Origin: Yamagishiella unicocca | Taxonomy: Eukaryota > Chlorophyta > Chlorophyceae > Chlamydomonadales > Volvocaceae | Direction: 5' to 3' | NCBI GenBank assembly: GCA_003116995.1 | Contig: BDSL01000085.1 | Span: 1-64,000, forward strand | Length of the DNA stretch: 64,000 nt | Shown here: piece after piece, positions 61,401 through 64,000 of the stretch | Numbering within the stretch: the stretch's first letter is position 1 | Layout: the number at the start of each line of letters is the position of its first letter | Position numbers and translations under genes: made by a program | Notes under the pieces: model-generated | What the model saw: the letters and a program-made list of their open reading frames with translations, nothing else | The model's database searches: none | Told to the model about the DNA's origin: nothing

Positions 61401-64000
61401 GTTGTCTACGAAACGGTCGCGCATGGCTGGCGACCAACAGCGCTCCAGGGCCGGCTGCGGAAATACTCCCGCTCTGTGCAGCTCCAGGTGCGTCAAGTCC
61501 GCAGCCTCACGACAGAGGCGCCTCAGGCCCATGGGCCCGTCTGTGATGTCCGGATCCATCAGCAGCTCCAGCAGCGCCCTGCAGCTTCGCCACACCACAC
61601 GGTGCTGTGAGGCGTCGCCGTCAGCTGCGGTGGTGGACGGCCCTGCTGCGGCAGCCATGGCTGGAGCCCTAAAAAGGGTGCCGCAGCCATCGTTCAGCGC
61701 TTGCAGGCGGTCCGCAGTGCCCACGAGCGCCTGCTGCTGGTCCTTCAGCAACATCACGGGGCGGCTGGCGCGCCAGGCAGCTGCGTCATGCTGCCGCTCT
61801 GCGTCCAGGTCTATCTTCTGCTGTACCATCTGGGGCAGTGGGTGACTCAGGCACGCCTGGTACTTCCTCTCCTGGTCGTGCAGCATGCGCACGGTCCCTT
61901 GCAGAGCCTGCGCAGAGACATCAACAGGTTCGGCGACGAGCGATGGAGACGCTCCAGTTGCATCCGAGGATGTGGAGGTCGCTGCTGATTGGTCGGAATA
62001 CAGCTGCAAGGTGCGCTGGCTCGCAGCAAGCTCCTCGGGCGCCACTGCCTCCACCGGAGATGGAATCCAAGCATACTCATCTGCTGCGTATTGCAAAGTG
62101 AAGGCGGAGCTCTCACCGAATTTAACCCTCATATCTCGGACGGATCCGCTGCTCGCAGCCGGGGCATCAAGAAACTGCTGCAGGCAAGCTGTGAAGCTGT
62201 CGCCGACCGGAGCAGTCTCCTTTTGGCCCATCAAGCTCCTGATAGCTGACTCAGCCAACGCCCCAAGACGCTGGTACCATTTACGAGGCGGCGCGGCTTC
62301 AGATATCTTCGACTTGGGTTCACCTACGACGGTAAGCGTGACGGCAAAGGCTACGGGGTCGCTGACGACGATTGTGCAGCGCATCTGTTTGCTCGGCTCC
62401 CAGCAGTAGTGTGGCACCGGTATGAGAGTGGCAGTATGCCCGATGCGTGCACCCGTGCTGTCTCGGATTTGGCCGCCATCAACAGTGAGGTGCAGCCCAG
62501 CGATGCTTGAAAAATTCTCGCTGTCAACACCGGACAGCCGTGGCGGGGGCTTCATGATGAAGGTGATAGCCCCTGGGCGCTGATCGAAGAGCCGACGCAG
62601 CCATGGACCACAATCGAGCTGTTTATCGGTAGCGGCCAGAGGCCGCGGCACCATCGCAGAAGTGGCCAATGAAGCGGGCTCGTCGCTGCCTCCAGCACTG
62701 CTGCCTCCGGATCCTGCAGCTGAAGTGTCAGTGCAGGAAGCACCAGCAGCAGCGGCTGTGCCAGCTCCAGTCACACCTTTCCTGGCGGCGACACCCCCCG
62801 CTGGCCCCCCAGCGCCTTGCAATATGCGATTGTGCCACGCCAGCGCCCGCTCATGCACTTGAAGAAGCTGCTTCACCAGCGCTTGCAGGTGCCCAATGCT
62901 CTGGTGCATTTTGAGCTGCGTGCGTTGCCGCGTCTCGGTGTCGGAGCTGCTTGCCATGTCGCGGTCCCACGCCAAGCAGGCTGTGTGCAGCTGCTGCAGT
63001 GCGGACACCGCCGACGCATCAGCCGCACCCGTCGTCCCCTCCAGCATTGTCGCCAGTAACTGTGCGCCCTCGCTGCGTTTCTGTAGGTACTGCTGGTGCA
63101 GTTGTTCGGCTCGCTCGGCAGCAATCCGACACAGCGCCTGACGCTCCCCATGGCGCACATCGACCAGCCGGCCGGCTTCCGCCTGCCAGTCCTGCAATGC
63201 CAGCGAAAAGACGACAAGGAGGCGTGTGGGCGCACAGCAACTAGCACCACATCCACTGCCATCCAAACTAAGTGGAGATTGCTATGAAGAAGAAGAACAT
63301 ACATATTTCTTACAACAGCCCTGCAATCCATTGATCCCTAGCGAAGTATGTAGGCCGTAGGTCTCAATCAACATTCATAAATCTCATCGAGGTTGAAACC
63401 CCCAGAGCGAGATCCGAGGCATGCATGCACTGCGACATGTGGGACACAGTCCTACCCCGCCCGTAAGCCGCTCGTCCTGCCATCAAGCGCACCTGCAGCA
63501 GATCATCGATGCCATGGCGAAGCCTTGAAAGCTGCGCCGTCAGGTGGCTGCCGTCGGAGGAGTGCAGATCGCGGGCCTGTTGCCACAGCAGCCGCCCTAC
63601 TTGCCCGAAGCTCCACTCATCCAACTCCACCAGCTTGGCGAGCAAACCGGCGGTGTTGGTGGCACTTGCAGCGTCCGCGCCACCAAATGCGGCGTCCTCA
63701 TCGCCAACTGCGGCGTCGGTGTCCGCGGTGGCGCCTATGCCGTCACCTGCAACGCCGCGGCCGTCAGCAGACGCTTGCGCACCGAGAGCTGCAAGGGGTG
63801 TGCGGAGCAGTGCCAGGCCGCTGGCGCAGTAATCCGCATACTCTCGGACGATATGCGACACTCGGAGCACCTCCGGACAGTAGAGGTACAGAGCCGCCAG
63901 CAGTGTGCCCGCGCCGCTGAGGCCATGATACAGCAGCGACTGGTGGCTCTCCCACAGGCACAGCTGCTCCAACACCAACGGTGGAAGCGCTGCCTCCGTA
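44536..64000 (-). CDS. Gene D: giant multidomain protein with ASH/Ig-like domains, Gly/Ser-rich region and four vWA domains (5' end outside window)
   Basis: Nineteen minus-strand exons chain in frame: >64000-63493, 63191-61182, 60819-58717, 58563-58517, 58323-58005, 57858-57685, 57548-56295, 55880-55584, 55385-55190, 54951-51587, 51292-50813, 50458-50210, 49871-49587, 49271-49035, 48783-48514, 48195-46656, 46446-46166, 45874-45617 and about 45273-44536. They total roughly 14.6 kb of coding sequence (about 4,870 codons). Junctions mostly read nnCAG/GTRNGN with matching phases, which is the main argument for one gene. Order N to C: helical regions, ASH/Ig-like domains, more helices, Gly/Ser-rich repeat, acidic stretch, four vWA domains. 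The first vWA and the acidic lead-in recall midasin, and the ASH part recalls hydin-type proteins, but no known family with all of these comes to mind. Confidence 0.65.
46656..48195 (-). other. Gene D: vWA domain 2 exon
   Basis: Single 1.5-kb exon. An N-terminal helical part (QIRRLLSEVACAHEVLDVAD) and a basic stretch (NKKSRRRAAARG) precede a vWA fold with VAIAVDVSLSMHGQLAHC (DxSxS), FVLLTFGQDVRLV and KRLFVLTDGYGS. The C-terminal end is acidic (SGEDDLAAILNRQERIFGD). Confidence 0.82.
48514..49271 (-). other. Gene D: vWA domain 1, midasin-like
   Basis: Two exons (49271-49035 and 48783-48514). LLTYVCQTLRLHRQQL leads into FEWCLLVDNSGSM (DxSxS), KLAVVLLMEVLRRLENPFAV and VSFGRK. The second exon gives TYDEGTFPATACDFV and RRTVLMILDGMT. 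The lead-in helix and the DNSGSM strand resemble the MIDAS of midasin/Rea1; this is a resemblance only. Confidence 0.78.
49900..49990. repeat. TGGTGATGG-type microsatellite in a gene D intron
   Basis: Imperfect GGTGATGGT repeats just upstream (on the gene strand) of the exon beginning 49871. Confidence 0.85.
50680..50805. repeat. Duplicated short hairpin and TTTCG repeat in a gene D intron
   Basis: gagtgtcggggacaacgtcc occurs at about 50691 and again at about 50746; each copy contains the small hairpin ggggac-aac-gtcccc. It is followed by a TTTCG pentanucleotide run (50774-50804) right at the donor of the exon ending 50813. Confidence 0.8.
51587..54951 (-). other. Gene D: Gly/Ser/Ala-rich repeat exon
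   Basis: 3.4-kb exon that is open throughout. The first ~150 residues are helical (LEAAQVFAGLQQRAANNLPI). Then follow roughly 800-900 residues of repeats of the type GGSGGGAGAAGGSSGGGAAG with PGSAAA or TGSAAA spacers (about 54400-51910). The end is helical again (LFKDFQEALNAVIPALAHIQ, VELRATCSRLMEAFHSGVRL). The reading frame is fixed by conserved flanks and splice phases on both sides. The repeat is presumably a flexible linker and expands or contracts by 39-60-bp units. The antisense strand also stays open for 904 codons (51885-54599) as Pro/Ala-rich sequence, which I consider a shadow. Confidence 0.8.
55190..58323 (-). other. Gene D: helical middle region
   Basis: Five exons (58323-58005, 57858-57685, 57548-56295, 55880-55584, 55385-55190) coding alpha-helical sequence without a recognised domain, e.g. 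ARIGREAHLNPLQCHLLGAV, FQEAAEGLAKQLVDTG and LLEATMQQLGQSLSSVAQLS. The first intron here appears to use a GC donor (ctgcag/gcaagc at 58005), because that joins LQ to AGYQERNPWEG in phase. Confidence 0.55.
58517..60819 (-). other. Gene D: ASH/Ig-like domain array
   Basis: A 2.1-kb exon plus a 47-bp exon. At least four segments match the ASH/MSP-like pattern (LDFG..., then RxxxV.N.T/S): LDFGDVLLSARRSRVLRIFN, VDFGIVPTRTTRTEKVKVTN, TLRLALGNTGSVTFNYEL and LDLGRLSAGQQHNTTHLTLT. ASH domains occur in ciliary, centrosomal and hydin-type proteins. The preceding junction reads LRLKQ/VNYIVAMAKN, and the tiny exon (VQSFDEVQLSTGERG) joins in phase to LITIPVRLEVGS. Confidence 0.65.
61182..64000 (-). other. 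Gene D: N-proximal helical region in window
   Basis: Two exons (>64000-63493 and 63191-61182). The first is helical (LLYHGLSGAGTLLAALYLYC, SHIVREYADYCASGLALL). The second includes coiled-coil-like DVRHGERQALCRIAAERAEQ and QSIGHLQALVKQLLQVHERA, an Ala/Ser-rich linker, a beta-rich middle (HYCWEPSKQMRCTIVVSD) and a helical end. No family recognised. The gene continues beyond the window edge. Confidence 0.55.

Overview
The window looks like nuclear DNA of a volvocine (chlamydomonadalean) green alga. The evidence is GC-rich, intron-dense genes with good GT-AG junctions, secreted cysteine-rich and wall-active proteins, and retroelements of the kinds known from Volvox and Chlamydomonas: tyrosine-recombinase elements of the Kangaroo/PAT type and an endonuclease-plus-protease LINE of the Dualen/RandI type. 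This is inference; no rRNA or marker gene is present.

Layout. 1-15.3 kb is retroelement territory. It holds an 18-bp minisatellite, the right part of one Kangaroo-like element (inverse-strand tyrosine recombinase between two identical 106-bp repeats), a 127/88-bp satellite, and a second, fuller Kangaroo-like element (gag, RT/RNase H/methylase-like pol, inverse-strand recombinase between two identical 112-bp repeats). 15.3-16.5 kb is intergenic with a near-perfect hairpin. 16.5-26 kb is dominated by an inverted duplication (arms about 3.1-3.3 kb, spacer about 1 kb) carrying two head-to-head genes. 26-36.3 kb is a graveyard of retroelement pieces, including a degenerate LINE tail, a large intact reading frame with membrane segments, a Josephin/OTU-like protease and an APE-type endonuclease, and several fold-back palindromes. 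36.3-42.7 kb holds a third copy of the duplicated gene. 42.7-44.5 kb is mostly empty. 44.5-64 kb is the 3' part of one giant minus-strand gene (19 exons traced, about 4,870 codons, 5' end outside the window).

How the genes fit together. The three duplicated genes share the same 5' half: a signal-peptide exon plus cysteine-rich PAN/Apple-like module exons, every one phase 1 at both ends. They are followed by different phase-1 C-terminal exons: a PL7/citrate-binding-like jelly roll, an expansin/DPBB-like domain, or a GH18 chitinase-like domain. This reads as exon shuffling of wall-active enzymes onto one secreted, probably carbohydrate- or protein-binding head, with shared upstream sequence containing E2F-like motifs. 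The giant gene encodes helical regions, several ASH/Ig-like beta domains, a glycine/serine-rich repeat of roughly 800-900 residues, an acidic stretch and four von Willebrand A domains with MIDAS motifs at the C-terminus; its function is not recognised.

Limits. All splice sites, domain calls and identities were judged by eye. No alignment or database search was run.
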